A DNA stretch of 64,000 nucleotides, taken from an uncultured Clostridia bacterium. GTDB lineage: Bacteria > Bacillota > Clostridia > Oscillospirales > Acutalibacteraceae. Positions 8,411 through 21,812 of the stretch are shown in pieces (within the stretch, counting starts at the first letter, position 1; every line of letters begins with the position of its first letter). A program made the translations under genes and the position numbers. A model generated the notes under the pieces. It was not told where the DNA came from. It searched no databases and was given only the letters and a program-made list of their open reading frames with translations. The stretch lies in the NCBI GenBank assembly GCA_947369085.1, contig CANBJR010000004.1:1-64000 (forward strand), in the 5' to 3' direction.

Positions 8411-9400
8411 ATGAGCAATGATGTTGTAATTTCAACCAGAATAAGGTTTGCACGAAATCTAAAAGATTATCCGTTTCCCTGCAAATTAAATTCCCAGGGC
8501 AGGGAAAAGGTAATTGAAAAGGTCAAGAACGCTGTCAAGAAGAGCAACAGTCCTGTAGCCTCCGATTTTTCGTTCATCAAAATGAGTGAACTGACTTCCT
8601 CGCAGAGTGTATCGCTTGTTGAAAAAAGGCTTGTAAGTCCCGAATTTATCAGCGATACAGACGGACGTGCACTTTTAATCAGCAAAGACGAATCTTTTAG
8701 TATTATGATTAACGAGGAGGACCATATCAGACTTCAGGTAATTACAAAGGGATTGTCGCTTGAACAGGCATATGACACAGCCGATAAGCTTGATACTTTG
8801 CTTGATGAAAATCTTGATTTTGCCTTTGATGAAAAGCTCGGTTACCTTACGCAGTGTCCGACAAATCTCGGTACGGGTATGAGAGCCTCTGTAATGCTTC
8901 ATCTTCCTGCACTCGAAAAGAGCAGGGCAATCAACCGTATTGCAGGCAATCTCTCAAAGCTCGGACTTACCATAAGAGGCGCGCACGGTGAAGGCACAGA
9001 GCCAAAGGGTGCGTTGTATCAGCTTTCAAATCAGGTAACTCTCGGTATTTCCGAAAAGGCGGCAATCGAAAACCTTAAAAATATTACAGAACAGCTTATT
9101 GCTCAGGAAAATCAGGCAAGAGAAAGACTTTGTTCAAGCATTGATATTCAGGACGCAATCAGCAGAAGCTTAGGTATTCTGCGTTCGGCACTTGTAATTT
9201 CGCATGACGAGGCTTTAAAGCTTTTGTCAAACGTTCGACTCGGCATTGTGTCTAAGCAGATTTCCGATGTATCAAGTGAAACAATAGATAAGTTAATGCT
9301 TGCAGTTGAACCTGCAACCTTGACTGTATCGCTTAACAAAAATCTGTCGGCTCACGACAGAGATATTGAAAGAGCAAAGCTTATAAAAGCAGAGCTTTAG
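8411..9400 (+). CDS. mcsB: Protein-arginine kinase McsB
   Basis: Phosphagen-kinase-like: DVVISTRIRFARNLKDYPFP, GLTIRGAHGEGTEPKGALYQLSNQVTLG. Confidence 0.96.
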   Translation: MSNDVVISTRIRFARNLKDYPFPCKLNSQGREKVIEKVKNAVKKSNSPVASDFSFIKMSELTSSQSVSLVEKRLVSPEFISDTDGRALLISKDESFSIMINEEDHIRLQVITKGLSLEQAYDTADKLDTLLDENLDFAFDEKLGYLTQCPTNLGTGMRASVMLHLPALEKSRAINRIAGNLSKLGLTIRGAHGEGTEPKGALYQLSNQVTLGISEKAAIENLKNITEQLIAQENQARERLCSSIDIQDAISRSLGILRSALVISHDEALKLLSNVRLGIVSKQISDVSSETIDKLMLAVEPATLTVSLNKNLSAHDRDIERAKLIKAEL

Positions 9401-9438
9401 CAGTATATTAAAAACATAAGATAAAGCGAAAGAGGGTA

Positions 9439-11898
9439 ATGACTATGTATGAATTCAGAGGATTTACACAAAAAGCAAATAAAGCGCTTAATCTCGCAAT
9501 AGAATCCGCACAGGATATGGGTCATAATTACGTTGGCACAGAACACATACTTCTCGGACTATTAAGTGAAGGTACGGGCGTAGCAGCAGCGGCTCTTGAA
9601 CAGTGCTCAGTAACAGAAGATGCCCTCAGAAATAAAATCAGCACAACAGACGGCTCTGGAATGAAAACAACGCTTACTCCCGATGACTTCACACCGAGAA
9701 CAAAGCGTGTACTCAAAGCCGCAATGCTTGCTTCGGCAAGAATGGGCAACAATTACGTCGGCACAGAACACCTTCTCCTCGCCGTGATTTCCGAGAGTGA
9801 CAGTTACGCAGTGTCATTTTTGCACGAACTTGGCGTAAGTGAAAATGCAATTGCGCAGGCAGTTGCTGGCGGACTTCAAAACGGCGGTCATGAGAATGGA
9901 TTTTCCGAAGAAAACGGAGGATTTTCTGTATCTGACGACAACGGTAAGGGTGGCTCGGCGCTTGAAAAATTCGGCAGAGATTTGACCAAAGCCGCCAAAA
10001 ACGGTGAAATTGACCCTGTAATAGGACGTGAAAAGGAAATTGCACGCGTTATTCAGATTTTGTCACGCCGTACAAAAAACAATCCCGTGCTTATCGGTGA
10101 ACCGGGCGTAGGTAAAACTGCCGTGGCAGAGGGACTGGCACTTGAAATTGCTAACGGAAATGTTCCCGAAATACTCAAGGATAAAAAGGTTGTCAGTCTT
10201 GACCTTACCGGTATGATAGCAGGTGCAAAATACAGAGGCGATTTTGAGGAGAGAATTAAGGCGGCAATTGACGAGGTTAAAAAGTCAAACGACACAATTC
10301 TTTTTATTGATGAGCTTCACACAATTGTAGGAGCAGGTGCGGCTGAAGGAAGTGCAGACGCCGCAAATATCTTAAAGCCGTCGCTTGCAAGGGGCGATTT
10401 TCAGGTAATCGGCGCAACAACGCTTAACGAGTACAGAAAATATATTGAAAAGGACGCTGCTCTTGAACGACGTTTTCAGCCCGTGAAAGTAGGCGAGCCT
10501 ACTTTGGAGCAGACTGTAGAAATTCTTAAAGGTTTGCGTGACAGCTACGAAGCACACCACAAGGTAAAGATTACCGACGAGGCAATCAACGCCGCAGTAA
10601 CGCTTTCTTCACGCTATATTGCCGACAGATACCTCCCCGATAAGGCAATTGACCTTATTGACGAGGGCGCGTCAAAGGTAAGGCTTGCAGCGTTGACTTC
10701 ACCGCCTAATGTAAAGGAGCTTGAGGACAGAATTGCCGACTTTGAAAAGGAAAAGGCAAGCGCCGTAAATGAGCAGGATTTTGAACGTGCCGCAAAGCTG
10801 CGTGATGAGCAGAAAGAGGTTCAGACTCAGCTTGACAACGCCAAAAAGGAATGGCAGGAAAGACAGAAAAACAGCAGCGGTGAGGTAACTGCCGAGGATA
10901 TTGCAAAAATCATTTCCGACTGGACAGGAATACCTGTTGTTCAGCTCACGAAAGAGGAGAGTGAACGTTTGCTCAATATGGAGCAGGTTCTTCACGAGCG
11001 TGTTATCGGTCAGGACGAAGCAGTTTCGGCAATCTCAAGAGCTATCAGGCGCGGCAGAGTAGGGTTAAAAGACCCGAAACGTCCCGTAGGTTCATTTATT
11101 TTCCTCGGACCCACAGGCGTAGGCAAAACTGAGCTTTGCAAGGCACTTGCACAGGCTGTGTTCGGCGATGAAAATGCAATGCTAAGACTTGATATGAGTG
11201 AATATATGGAAAAGCACACGGTGTCAAAGCTTATCGGCTCACCGCCCGGATATGTAGGTTTTGAAGAGGGCGGACAACTCACCGAAAAGGTAAGAAGAAA
11301 GCCGTATTCGGTAGTGCTTTTTGATGAGATTGAAAAGGCTCATCCCGACGTGTTCAATATGTTGCTCCAGATTCTTGAGGACGGCAGACTTACCGACTCG
11401 CAGGGCAGAACGGTTGACTTTAAAAACACGGTAATTATTATGACATCTAATGTGGGTGCTCGACTGATTACCGAAAAGCAAAAGGCACTTGGGTTTATTT
11501 CTGACGAAAATGAAAAGGAGCAGGATAACAAGAACATCAAGGAGCTTGTAATGGGCGAACTTCAAAATGTTTTCCGTCCCGAATTTCTAAATCGTGTTGA
11601 TGATATAATCGTTTTCAACAAGCTTACACAGGACGAAATAAAGCAGATAGCTTCAAAAATGCTTGACGTTCTTGCAAAGAGACTTGAAAAGCTTAACGTA
11701 AAAATCACCTTTTCCGACGAAGCAGTAACGGCAATCGCCGACAAAGGATTTGATGAAAACTACGGAGCAAGACCCCTGCGCAGAGCAATCCAGAGTGAAA
11801 TTGAGGACGTACTGTCAGAAAAAATGCTTGAGGGCAGTGTTAAGGAAAATTCTTCGGTAGTTTGCTCCTATAGCGACGGCAAGTTCACATTTGAATAA
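9439..11898 (+). CDS. clpC: ATP-dependent Clp protease ATP-binding subunit ClpC
   Basis: Two Clp-N repeats, two AAA+ Walker A motifs (GEPGVGKT, GPTGVGKT), UVR motif. Confidence 0.97.
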   Translation: MTMYEFRGFTQKANKALNLAIESAQDMGHNYVGTEHILLGLLSEGTGVAAAALEQCSVTEDALRNKISTTDGSGMKTTLTPDDFTPRTKRVLKAAMLASARMGNNYVGTEHLLLAVISESDSYAVSFLHELGVSENAIAQAVAGGLQNGGHENGFSEENGGFSVSDDNGKGGSALEKFGRDLTKAAKNGEIDPVIGREKEIARVIQILSRRTKNNPVLIGEPGVGKTAVAEGLALEIANGNVPEILKDKKVVSLDLTGMIAGAKYRGDFEERIKAAIDEVKKSNDTILFIDELHTIVGAGAAEGSADAANILKPSLARGDFQVIGATTLNEYRKYIEKDAALERRFQPVKVGEPTLEQTVEILKGLRDSYEAHHKVKITDEAINAAVTLSSRYIADRYLPDKAIDLIDEGASKVRLAALTSPPNVKELEDRIADFEKEKASAVNEQDFERAAKLRDEQKEVQTQLDNAKKEWQERQKNSSGEVTAEDIAKIISDWTGIPVVQLTKEESERLLNMEQVLHERVIGQDEAVSAISRAIRRGRVGLKDPKRPVGSFIFLGPTGVGKTELCKALAQAVFGDENAMLRLDMSEYMEKHTVSKLIGSPPGYVGFEEGGQLTEKVRRKPYSVVLFDEIEKAHPDVFNMLLQILEDGRLTDSQGRTVDFKNTVIIMTSNVGARLITEKQKALGFISDENEKEQDNKNIKELVMGELQNVFRPEFLNRVDDIIVFNKLTQDEIKQIASKMLDVLAKRLEKLNVKITFSDEAVTAIADKGFDENYGARPLRRAIQSEIEDVLSEKMLEGSVKENSSVVCSYSDGKFTFE

Positions 11899-11925
11899 TA
11901 GTTAAATACAGATGAATTTATAGCG

Positions 11926-11957
11926 AAAAGGCAGGCTCATTTTGAGCCTGTCTTTTC
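11926..11957 (+). terminator. Rho-independent terminator after clpC
   Basis: CAGGCTCATTTTGAGCCTG followed by TCTTTT. Confidence 0.75.
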
Positions 11958-12002
11958 AATTTGAAATATAGTTTTAAAATTATAATTGTATTTGTATAAC
12001 GA

Positions 12003-12026
12003 AAAAGGGCAGATATGAATCTGCCC
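12003..12026 (-). terminator. Terminator of V-ATPase operon
   Basis: GGGCAGATATGAATCTGCCC; T-rich on the minus strand. Confidence 0.7.
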
Positions 12027-12033
12027 TCAAAAA

Positions 12034-12690
12034 TCAATGTGCGGAATAGTTATGTGCCTTGTCAAGCAACATATCTTTGACCTTCATCAGCCTTGTTCGG
12101 CTGCTGCGGTCGTTTTCCTCAAGTTTCATTGAAATATATTTTATTGTTTCCTGGTAGCGTGGAATCATAACGTGTTCAAGAGAGTTTACACGTCTGCGTG
12201 TTTTTTCAATTTCTGCCGACATCATTTCACAGCTCTTTTCTATCTGAGCAAGCTTTATAAGGTCGGGCAGCAACTTTTCAAGCGACATTACCGCATCGTC
12301 AAGCTCAAAAGACGTGAACGCAAAGCCGTAAGGAAAAATATCACCCTTATCGTTTGTTCTTGTGCCGGCTGTAAAAACAGGCGTTTCTACACTCATAATA
12401 TTGTGCGAATCAACGTCAATCGTCACTTGTTGCTTTGGTGACATCAGCGAAGCATCAAGCGCCTGTTTAGACATAACTGCGCTTGCATTAACAAAGTGAG
12501 CGTTGCAGTCTGAAAGCTCCTTTTCAATTTTTTCACGCAGTTCACGGTTTTCTTTTACAAGGTCAAGAAACTGGCGCATAAGTTCGTCACGCTTATCCTT
12601 TAACATCTTATGTCCCCGCACGGCAGTTGTAAGCTGTTTTTTAAGCTTCGTCAACTGCATTCGTGTGGGATTCACATTCATAATTGCCAT
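12034..12690 (-). CDS. ntpD: V-type ATP synthase subunit D
   Basis: MNVNPTRMQLTKLKKQLTTAVRGHKMLKDKRDEL; operon context. Confidence 0.95.
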   Translation of the reverse strand: MAIMNVNPTRMQLTKLKKQLTTAVRGHKMLKDKRDELMRQFLDLVKENRELREKIEKELSDCNAHFVNASAVMSKQALDASLMSPKQQVTIDVDSHNIMSVETPVFTAGTRTNDKGDIFPYGFAFTSFELDDAVMSLEKLLPDLIKLAQIEKSCEMMSAEIEKTRRRVNSLEHVMIPRYQETIKYISMKLEENDRSSRTRLMKVKDMLLDKAHNYSAH

Positions 12691-12711
12691 AAATCAGCAC
12701 CCTCAATGCAG

Positions 12712-14085
12712 TTATTGTTTGCCGTAAAATTCGTCAAGCATATCGTCCTTGATACGTTTCAGCTCGCTTCTCGGGAGAATCTGCAACAGTTTCCAACCGA
12801 TGTCGAGTGTTTCTTCAATCGAACGGTTGTTGTCATAACCCTGCGAAACGTATTCTCTTTCAAATGCCTCGGCAAATTCGGCATACTTCTTATCCATATC
12901 GGTAAGCGCCGCTTCACCGAGAATTACCATAAGCTCTCTTGCGTCCTTACCTCTTGCATATGCTGCAAAGAGCTGGTTCATAGTAGCCGCATGGTCTTTT
13001 CTTGTTCGCTCGGGTCCGATACCCTTGTCTTTAAGACGTGAAAGTGAGGGAAGAACGTCAATAGGCGGAGTTACACCCTTTCGGTAAAGCTCACGTGAGA
13101 GAATAATCTGACCCTCTGTAATGTAGCCGGTAAGGTCGGGAATCGGATGAGTTTTATCGTCCTCAGGCATTGTAAGAATAGGAATAAGAGTGATTGAGCC
13201 GTCTTTTCCTTTCAAACGTCCTGCACGCTCGTAAAGAGTTGCAAGGTCAGTGTACATATATCCGGGATAACCTCGTCTGCCGGGAACTTCCTTTCTTGCG
13301 GCGGAAACCTCACGCAGAGCATCGGCATAGTTTGTAATATCCGTCATAATAACAAGCACGTGCATACCAAGGTCAAATGCGAGGTATTCAGCGGCTGTAA
13401 GCGCCATTCTCGGAGTAGCAATACGCTCAATTGCAGGGTCGTTTGCGAGGTTTACAAACATAACTGTTCTGTCAATTGCGCCTGTTTCCTTAAAGGACTC
13501 AACAAAGTAGTTTGACTCCTCAAAGGTGATACCGATTGCGGCAAAAACAACGGCGAACTGCTCATTTTTGCCCCTGACTGCCGCCTGCTTTGCAATCTGT
13601 GCGGCAAGCTGTGAGTGGGGAAGACCCGAAGCTGAAAAGATTGGAAGCTTCTGACCTCTTACAAGCGTATTAAGTCCGTCAATTGCGGAAATACCTGTCT
13701 GAATAAATTCCTGCGGATAGTTTCTTGCTGCAGGGTTCATCGGAGTGCCGTTAATATCAAGCCGCTTCTCGGGAATCAGCGCAGGACCGTCATCAATCGG
13801 GTTTCCAAGACCGTCAAATACTCGTGAAAGCATATCGGGAGAAACGGGAAGCTCCATTGACCTGCCCAGGAAGCGCACCTTTGAACCTGCAAGGTTGATA
13901 CCTGCCGCAGACTCAAAAAGCTGAACAAGAGCATTGCTGCCGTCTACTTCAAGTACCTTGCAGCGGCGTGTTTCACCGTTTGGAAGCTCAATCTCGCCGA
14001 GCTCGTCATATTTTACGTCCTCAACGTCGCTGATCATCATAAGAGGGCCTGCAACCTCTCTTATTGTACGGTATTCCTTCGGCAT
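12712..14085 (-). CDS. ntpB: V-type ATP synthase subunit B
   Basis: [30 protein letters not shown]; non-catalytic nucleotide-binding subunit. Confidence 0.97.
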   Translation of the reverse strand: MPKEYRTIREVAGPLMMISDVEDVKYDELGEIELPNGETRRCKVLEVDGSNALVQLFESAAGINLAGSKVRFLGRSMELPVSPDMLSRVFDGLGNPIDDGPALIPEKRLDINGTPMNPAARNYPQEFIQTGISAIDGLNTLVRGQKLPIFSASGLPHSQLAAQIAKQAAVRGKNEQFAVVFAAIGITFEESNYFVESFKETGAIDRTVMFVNLANDPAIERIATPRMALTAAEYLAFDLGMHVLVIMTDITNYADALREVSAARKEVPGRRGYPGYMYTDLATLYERAGRLKGKDGSITLIPILTMPEDDKTHPIPDLTGYITEGQIILSRELYRKGVTPPIDVLPSLSRLKDKGIGPERTRKDHAATMNQLFAAYARGKDARELMVILGEAALTDMDKKYAEFAEAFEREYVSQGYDNNRSIEETLDIGWKLLQILPRSELKRIKDDMLDEFYGKQ

Positions 14086-15860
14086 TAGTCATCACTCCTT
14101 TTCAGTACATCTGCAATTTCGCTGTCAAGCTGTGCCTCAATTTGTTCAAACTCGTCATTTATCTTATCTTCGGGTTCGTACTTAAAACGTCCGATTCTTT
14201 CACGAACAGGAATATTTACAAGCATTTCAATATCTCCGCCCTTGTTAAGTCCGTCAAGAGCCTTGTCGTAGTAGCTTAAAATTGCACGCATCATAAGCAC
14301 CTGTTTTTTAAGCGAGGTGTAGGTGTCGGTTGGGTCAAAAGCGTTCTGGTGCAGGTAGTCTTCACGAATTGAACGTGCTGATTCAAGCTTGAGCCTGTCG
14401 GGAGCAGAAAGTGCATCCATACCGACAAGGTTTACAATTTCCTGCAATTCCGATTCGTCCTGAAGCAAAGCCATAAGTCTGCCGCGAAGCTCCATAAAGT
14501 CGTTAGCGGCATTTTCTTTGTACCAGTCGGCAAGCTGGTCTGTATAGAGCGAATAACTTGTCAGCCAGTTGATTGCAGGGAAGTGGCGTTTGTACGCAAG
14601 ATTTGCGTCAAGTCCCCAGAATACCTTTACAATTCGCAGAGTAGCCTGCGAAACAGGCTCTGAAATATCGCCGCCGGGAGGTGATACTGCACCGATAACG
14701 GAGAGTGCGCCTTCGGTATCCTCACTGCCGTTTACTATAACTCGTCCTGCTCTTTCGTAGAACTGTGCAAGACGGCTGCCGAGGTAAGCAGGATAACCCT
14801 CTTCACCGGGCATTTCTTCAAGTCGACCCGACATTTCACGCAGAGCTTCTGCCCAACGTGAGGTGGAGTCAGCCATAAGTGCAACCGTGTAGCCCATATC
14901 ACGGAAGTATTCAGCAATAGTAATACCTGTGTAAATTGAAGCCTCTCGAGCCGCAACGGGCATATCGGAGGTGTTTGCAATAAGCACGGTTCTTTCCATA
15001 AGCGAGTTGCCTGTTCGTGGGTCTTTAAGTTCGGGGAATTCGTTTAAAACGTCTGTCATTTCGTTGCCGCGCTCACCGCAGCCGATGTAAACGATGATGT
15101 CGGCTGCCGCCCATTTTGCAAGTTGGTGCTGAACGACTGTTTTACCCGATCCGAAAGGTCCCGGAACAGCGGCTACACCGCCCTTTGCAAGAGGAAACAG
15201 CGTGTCAATCGGTCTTTGACCTGTAGTAAGAAGAATGTCGGGAGAAAGCTTTCTTTTGTACGGTCTGCCCACACGAACAGGCCATTTTGTAAGCATTTTA
15301 ACCTCGGCTTTATCCTTGCCGCTGTTGATTACAGCAATAACCTCGTCAAGTGTAAAGTCGCCGTCGCTGATTTTTTCAACAGTACCCTCAATCTTGTTGG
15401 GTACGAGGATTTTGTGTAGAACAGCATGAGTTTCCTGAACAGTGCCGAGTACGTCGCCCGACACGACTTTGTCACCGTTCTTTACGCTTGCTGTAAAGTG
15501 CCATTTCTTGTTGTGGTCAAGAGAGGGTACGTCGACTCCTCTTTTAAGATTTGTTCCTGCGACCTTCATAATTTCGTTAAGAGGACGCTGAATACCATCG
15601 TAAATTGAACCGATAAGTCCCGGTCCAAGCTCAACCGAAAGCGGTGCGCCTGTTGATTCAACGGTTTCGCCGGGACCAAGTCCCGAAGTTTCCTCATAAA
15701 CCTGAATGGAGGCTTTGTCGCCGTGCATTTCAATTATTTCGCCGATAAGACGCTGACTGCTTACCCTGACAACGTCAAACATATTTGCATCACGCATTCC
15801 GTCTGCAATTACCAGAGGACCTGCGACCTTTGTAATTATTCCTGTTTTCAAATTATACAC
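14085..15860 (-). CDS. ntpA: V-type ATP synthase subunit A (catalytic)
   Basis: [19 protein letters not shown]-loop; long non-homologous insert region typical of A subunits. Confidence 0.97.
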   Translation of the reverse strand: MYNLKTGIITKVAGPLVIADGMRDANMFDVVRVSSQRLIGEIIEMHGDKASIQVYEETSGLGPGETVESTGAPLSVELGPGLIGSIYDGIQRPLNEIMKVAGTNLKRGVDVPSLDHNKKWHFTASVKNGDKVVSGDVLGTVQETHAVLHKILVPNKIEGTVEKISDGDFTLDEVIAVINSGKDKAEVKMLTKWPVRVGRPYKRKLSPDILLTTGQRPIDTLFPLAKGGVAAVPGPFGSGKTVVQHQLAKWAAADIIVYIGCGERGNEMTDVLNEFPELKDPRTGNSLMERTVLIANTSDMPVAAREASIYTGITIAEYFRDMGYTVALMADSTSRWAEALREMSGRLEEMPGEEGYPAYLGSRLAQFYERAGRVIVNGSEDTEGALSVIGAVSPPGGDISEPVSQATLRIVKVFWGLDANLAYKRHFPAINWLTSYSLYTDQLADWYKENAANDFMELRGRLMALLQDESELQEIVNLVGMDALSAPDRLKLESARSIREDYLHQNAFDPTDTYTSLKKQVLMMRAILSYYDKALDGLNKGGDIEMLVNIPVRERIGRFKYEPEDKINDEFEQIEAQLDSEIADVLKRSDD

Positions 15861-15861
15861 C

Positions 15862-16194
15862 TCAATCGTTGAAGATAATATCGGAGCCGACAGCCTGTTC
15901 TACAAACGATGACAGGCGTTTTAATCCTGTACCCGTATTGCCCTTTACACCGGGAACGGGGATAATAGCGGGAGTCAGCTTTTCTTCATAGCGGCTGCGC
16001 TCTTTTTCAACCGAATCAAATAATTCTTCGGTAAGAAAAATAACAGCGTAATTGTCACTGTCTGCAATATTGCGTAGAAGGTGCGGACAATCTTCGACAT
16101 TTTCGCAGGGATAGATGTCTATTCCTATTGCGCAAAAGCCCTTTATGCTCTCGCTGTCGCCGATTGCGGCAATGTTTTTAGCCATAAATTTCAC
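15862..16194 (-). CDS. ntpG: V-type ATP synthase subunit F (NtpG in Enterococcus hirae naming)
   Basis: Size, location between the C/d subunit and [19 protein letters not shown] motif. Confidence 0.9.
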   Translation of the reverse strand: MKFMAKNIAAIGDSESIKGFCAIGIDIYPCENVEDCPHLLRNIADSDNYAVIFLTEELFDSVEKERSRYEEKLTPAIIPVPGVKGNTGTGLKRLSSFVEQAVGSDIIFND

Positions 16195-17149
16195 GCAGCC
16201 TTTCTCTTATTGTGTCCGTGCCTGTTTTTGTTCTTAAACCGCTTGCAATAATGTGGATAACCTTTTTTTCAGCCTCGCAGCCAAGGTAATATCCAAGCAG
16301 CGGATCGGCACCCTCGCTTGCACGTTTGCAGCTTTCCTTTGCAGCTATAATCAGTCTGTTGTCAACAAACCTTTCAAATGCAGACGGAGATTTTTTGTAT
16401 TCGCTTATTGCTTCGCTGCAGCCGTATTCACTGTATTTTGAAAGCTCGTCAACGAGAGAATCAATGCCCTTTAGGGCGGCTGAAATTACCGAGCTTTTTC
16501 TGAAATCGTCAACATCGCACATAGCTTTAAGCAGATAATCCATACTTGTGCCTGTGCGGGCGCTGCGAAGAGCAATTTTTATGTTACTGTAAAAAACATA
16601 GGTTTTAAAATAAGTTTTAAGAAACTGAGAACTGAAGCTTTCGGCAGATGAAATCATTTTTTCCATAAGCGCTTTGTCAACTAAAGCATCACTCATTCGT
16701 GCATCTCCGGTGTGGGCAAGCGTTTCGTAAGCCTCGTCAGCCGCTTTTTCAATCCAGTCGGGGAGAAGTGAAAACTTCCTCTTTTCAACAGCCTCTTTGA
16801 GCGTTTCAACGCTGATTGTAAAAGGCTTAATAATTAGCTCGCCGTAATTGCGGTCAGCCATTGTGCCCTTTAAAACAACCTTAAGATTGTGAACGTCGTT
16901 TTGATAGAAAAACGGATTGAAAATTTCAAAATCCGGAGCAACGCTCTTTAGGTATTTCCACATGGATTCTGTATGGCTGTTGATGATTTCATCAACATTT
17001 TTGCCGTCGCCGTAGCCTTTGTCGGACAAAAGCCTTGCAAGCTCGTCTTCGTCCTTGCAGGCAAGAAGCCTGTCAATGTCCGCATTTGTAAAAAGCGAGG
17101 TTTCCTTTGCACGTACGGAGCCTATGGAAAATTCATATGATAATGCCAT
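16178..17149 (-). CDS. ntpC: V-type ATP synthase subunit C/d (AC39 family)
   Basis: V0D/AC39-like helical protein, operon context. Confidence 0.92.
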   Translation of the reverse strand: MALSYEFSIGSVRAKETSLFTNADIDRLLACKDEDELARLLSDKGYGDGKNVDEIINSHTESMWKYLKSVAPDFEIFNPFFYQNDVHNLKVVLKGTMADRNYGELIIKPFTISVETLKEAVEKRKFSLLPDWIEKAADEAYETLAHTGDARMSDALVDKALMEKMISSAESFSSQFLKTYFKTYVFYSNIKIALRSARTGTSMDYLLKAMCDVDDFRKSSVISAALKGIDSLVDELSKYSEYGCSEAISEYKKSPSAFERFVDNRLIIAAKESCKRASEGADPLLGYYLGCEAEKKVIHIIASGLRTKTGTDTIRERLREIYG

Positions 17150-17160
17150 TGAATTCCTCC

Positions 17161-17742
17161 TTACTGTGCAAAAAGCTCACGATTTATCAGATCTTCGAGT
17201 TCGCCGCTTTTTTCGCTGATTATTGCGGCAAAGTCCATATTTTCTTCAATATCACCGCATTTTAAGACAAATCCGCCTGTAATATCCGCTGTAGTTTTGC
17301 TTACTTTTGCGTTTAGTCCCAACTCTGAAAGCCTGTTTTCAAAGTCGGAGGGCAGGCGGGCAATGTCCTTTGAGTTAAGCATAATTTCGCCTGATTTGCC
17401 CTTAAGTTTTGAAGCAAGCTTGTAAATTATTTCAAAATATTGCTTATCGTCAAGGCTTGTAAGATAAGCAAGAATTTTTGACATGGTAATGTCAATTTCC
17501 TTGCGGCGCCTTTTGAGCAAAGCATTTCTTACAGCAAGCTCGGCGCTGCTTTTTGAAGAAGCAGTCATCTGCTTTACCCTGACTTCAGCCTTTTTTGCAA
17601 TTTCGAGGGCTGCCTGTTCAGCCTGCGCTTTGCCGTCTGCAAGAATCTGCGAACAGGTTTCTTCGGCTTTTGCGTTTATTGCTTTTATGTTTTCGTCGCA
17701 GTCTGACTTTATGCGGTCAAGAATTTTGTCGCCGCCGTTCAT
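17161..17742 (-). CDS. ntpE: V-type ATP synthase subunit E
   Basis: Coiled-coil N-terminus, operon position between K and C. Confidence 0.9.
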   Translation of the reverse strand: MNGGDKILDRIKSDCDENIKAINAKAEETCSQILADGKAQAEQAALEIAKKAEVRVKQMTASSKSSAELAVRNALLKRRRKEIDITMSKILAYLTSLDDKQYFEIIYKLASKLKGKSGEIMLNSKDIARLPSDFENRLSELGLNAKVSKTTADITGGFVLKCGDIEENMDFAAIISEKSGELEDLINRELFAQ

Positions 17743-17772
17743 ACAGACCCCACCTTTCTGTTCATAATTTTA

Positions 17773-20228
<2,456 letters not shown>

Positions 20229-20261
20229 TTTTCTATCACCACACTTTGTGATTGACTAAAG

Positions 20262-20573
20262 TCAGTCAATAAGGTAATTTACTGCATTTTTGATTACATT
20301 TGAGCGGTTCTTTTCTGCGGTTTCGGAAATTTTATTACATTTTATTTCCGATAATGCAGAGGCTTCTTCAAGCTCCTTAATGCCGTCTGCTTTTGCTTTT
20401 TCAAACATAGCCTGTGCTTTCTTCTCAGCTTCGGCTTTTGCATATTCAATCAGCTTTTCGCAGTCTTTCTTAGCCTGCAAAACTGCTTGCTCTGCCTTGG
20501 CTTTTGCTTCGGCTTCACGCTTTTTGCAGTTGTTTTCGGCATTTAAAACGGCGTCCAACATATCTTTAGCCAT
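20262..20573 (-). CDS. V-type ATP synthase peripheral stalk subunit (G/H type; NtpF in E. hirae naming)
   Basis: Ala/Lys/Glu coiled coil, first gene of the operon. Confidence 0.75.
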   Translation of the reverse strand: MAKDMLDAVLNAENNCKKREAEAKAKAEQAVLQAKKDCEKLIEYAKAEAEKKAQAMFEKAKADGIKELEEASALSEIKCNKISETAEKNRSNVIKNAVNYLID

Positions 20574-20883
20574 AATTCATCTCCTTACTTAAAAAAAAGA
20601 GGTTGTGTGTTGTATGAATAAATATATTTTAAATACTTATAAACTCAAATATAACATATTTTTAGTAAAAAATCAATCATTATTTATAAAAATATTGTGT
20701 GTATTTTGGTCAAATTATCTGTTTTGTTGGGATTTAGCTTATAATAAGTAATTAAAAGTCAAAAAAAGGCAGTTCTTTTCGACTTGAATTTATACAATCT
20801 TAAATGAAAACTATTGAAAAAAACAAAATATTTTGCTATTCTAACATTATAAATAAATTTAATTTTAAAAGGCGACGATAATA

Positions 20884-21360
20884 ATGGCTGAAATCAAAAC
20901 TAATGTTATGAGAATACTCGAAAAAGAGGGCATTGAATACATTGCTCACGAATATCCGTATGGAAAAGAAGCTGTTGACGGGGTGAGCGTTGCAAAGCTG
21001 CTCGGTCAGAATCCCGAATATGTTTTCAAAACGCTTGTCACAAAGGGAAGTAAGGACTACTATGTTTTTGCAATTCCCGTGGCAGAAGAACTTGATTTGA
21101 AAAAATGTGCCAAAAGCGTGGGTGAAAAGTCGGTAGAGATGATTCATGTAAAAGATATTACAAAGGTTACGGGTTATGTAAGAGGCGGTTGTTCTCCGAT
21201 TGGAATGAAAAAGCATTACAAAACGACGTTTCACATTACGGCGCAGGAAATTCCGCAGATTATCGTCAGCGCAGGCAGAATCGGCAGTCAGATTGATTTA
21301 AAACCGAGCGAGCTTATCCGCCTTACAGACGGACAGTGTGCTGATATTATAAAAGGATAA
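20884..21360 (+). CDS. ybaK: Cys-tRNA(Pro)/aminoacyl-tRNA deacylase YbaK/EbsC
   Basis: TNVMRILEKEGIEYIAHEYPYG...VFKTLVTKGSKDYYVFAIPVAEELDLKK; GGCSPIGMKK. Confidence 0.93.
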   Translation: MAEIKTNVMRILEKEGIEYIAHEYPYGKEAVDGVSVAKLLGQNPEYVFKTLVTKGSKDYYVFAIPVAEELDLKKCAKSVGEKSVEMIHVKDITKVTGYVRGGCSPIGMKKHYKTTFHITAQEIPQIIVSAGRIGSQIDLKPSELIRLTDGQCADIIKG

Positions 21361-21414
21361 TTTTTAAAGCTCAACTTGCCGAAAATGTAAGTATATTTTA
21401 TGTAAAACTAATAA

Positions 21415-21447
21415 AAAGGGGCGAACAGAATTAACTGTTCGCCCTTA
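21415..21447. terminator. Bidirectional terminator
   Basis: GGGCGAACAGAATTAACTGTTCGCCC between convergent genes. Confidence 0.75.
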
Positions 21448-21453
21448 TGTCAG

Positions 21454-21765
21454 TTATACAAACTTTACTGCAGTACCGTATGCAAGCACCTCAGCAGCCT
21501 GCTGAAGAACTGACGCAGATGTATATCTTACACCTACGATTGCGTCAGCGCCCATTGCCGCAGCCTGGTCTATCATACGCTGAGTTGCAATAGCTCTTGA
21601 CTTTGCCATCATCTCAGTATACGACTTAAGTTCGCCGCCTGCCATTGACTTAAAACCCTGCCCCAGGTCGCTGAACATATGCTTTGACTGAATTGTATTG
21701 CCCGTAACAATCCCGAGTGTTGCGCAGTTTTTGCCTGAAACTGTTTCTGTAGTAACTAAAATCAT
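21454..21765 (-). CDS. YbjQ/UPF0145 family protein
   Basis: TETVSGKNCATLGIVTGNTI...AMGADAIVGVRYTSASV is the YbjQ signature. Confidence 0.9.
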   Translation of the reverse strand: MILVTTETVSGKNCATLGIVTGNTIQSKHMFSDLGQGFKSMAGGELKSYTEMMAKSRAIATQRMIDQAAAMGADAIVGVRYTSASVLQQAAEVLAYGTAVKFV

Positions 21766-21812
21766 TTTGCCACCTCATATATTTTATTAACAATATTTTA
21801 CAATATATTGCT

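Noticed and set aside
12610-13041. 143-aa plus-strand ORF
   Set aside because: Antisense shadow of ntpB/ntpD.
20836-21234. 132-aa minus-strand ORF
   Set aside because: Antisense to the clear ybaK/ebsC gene.
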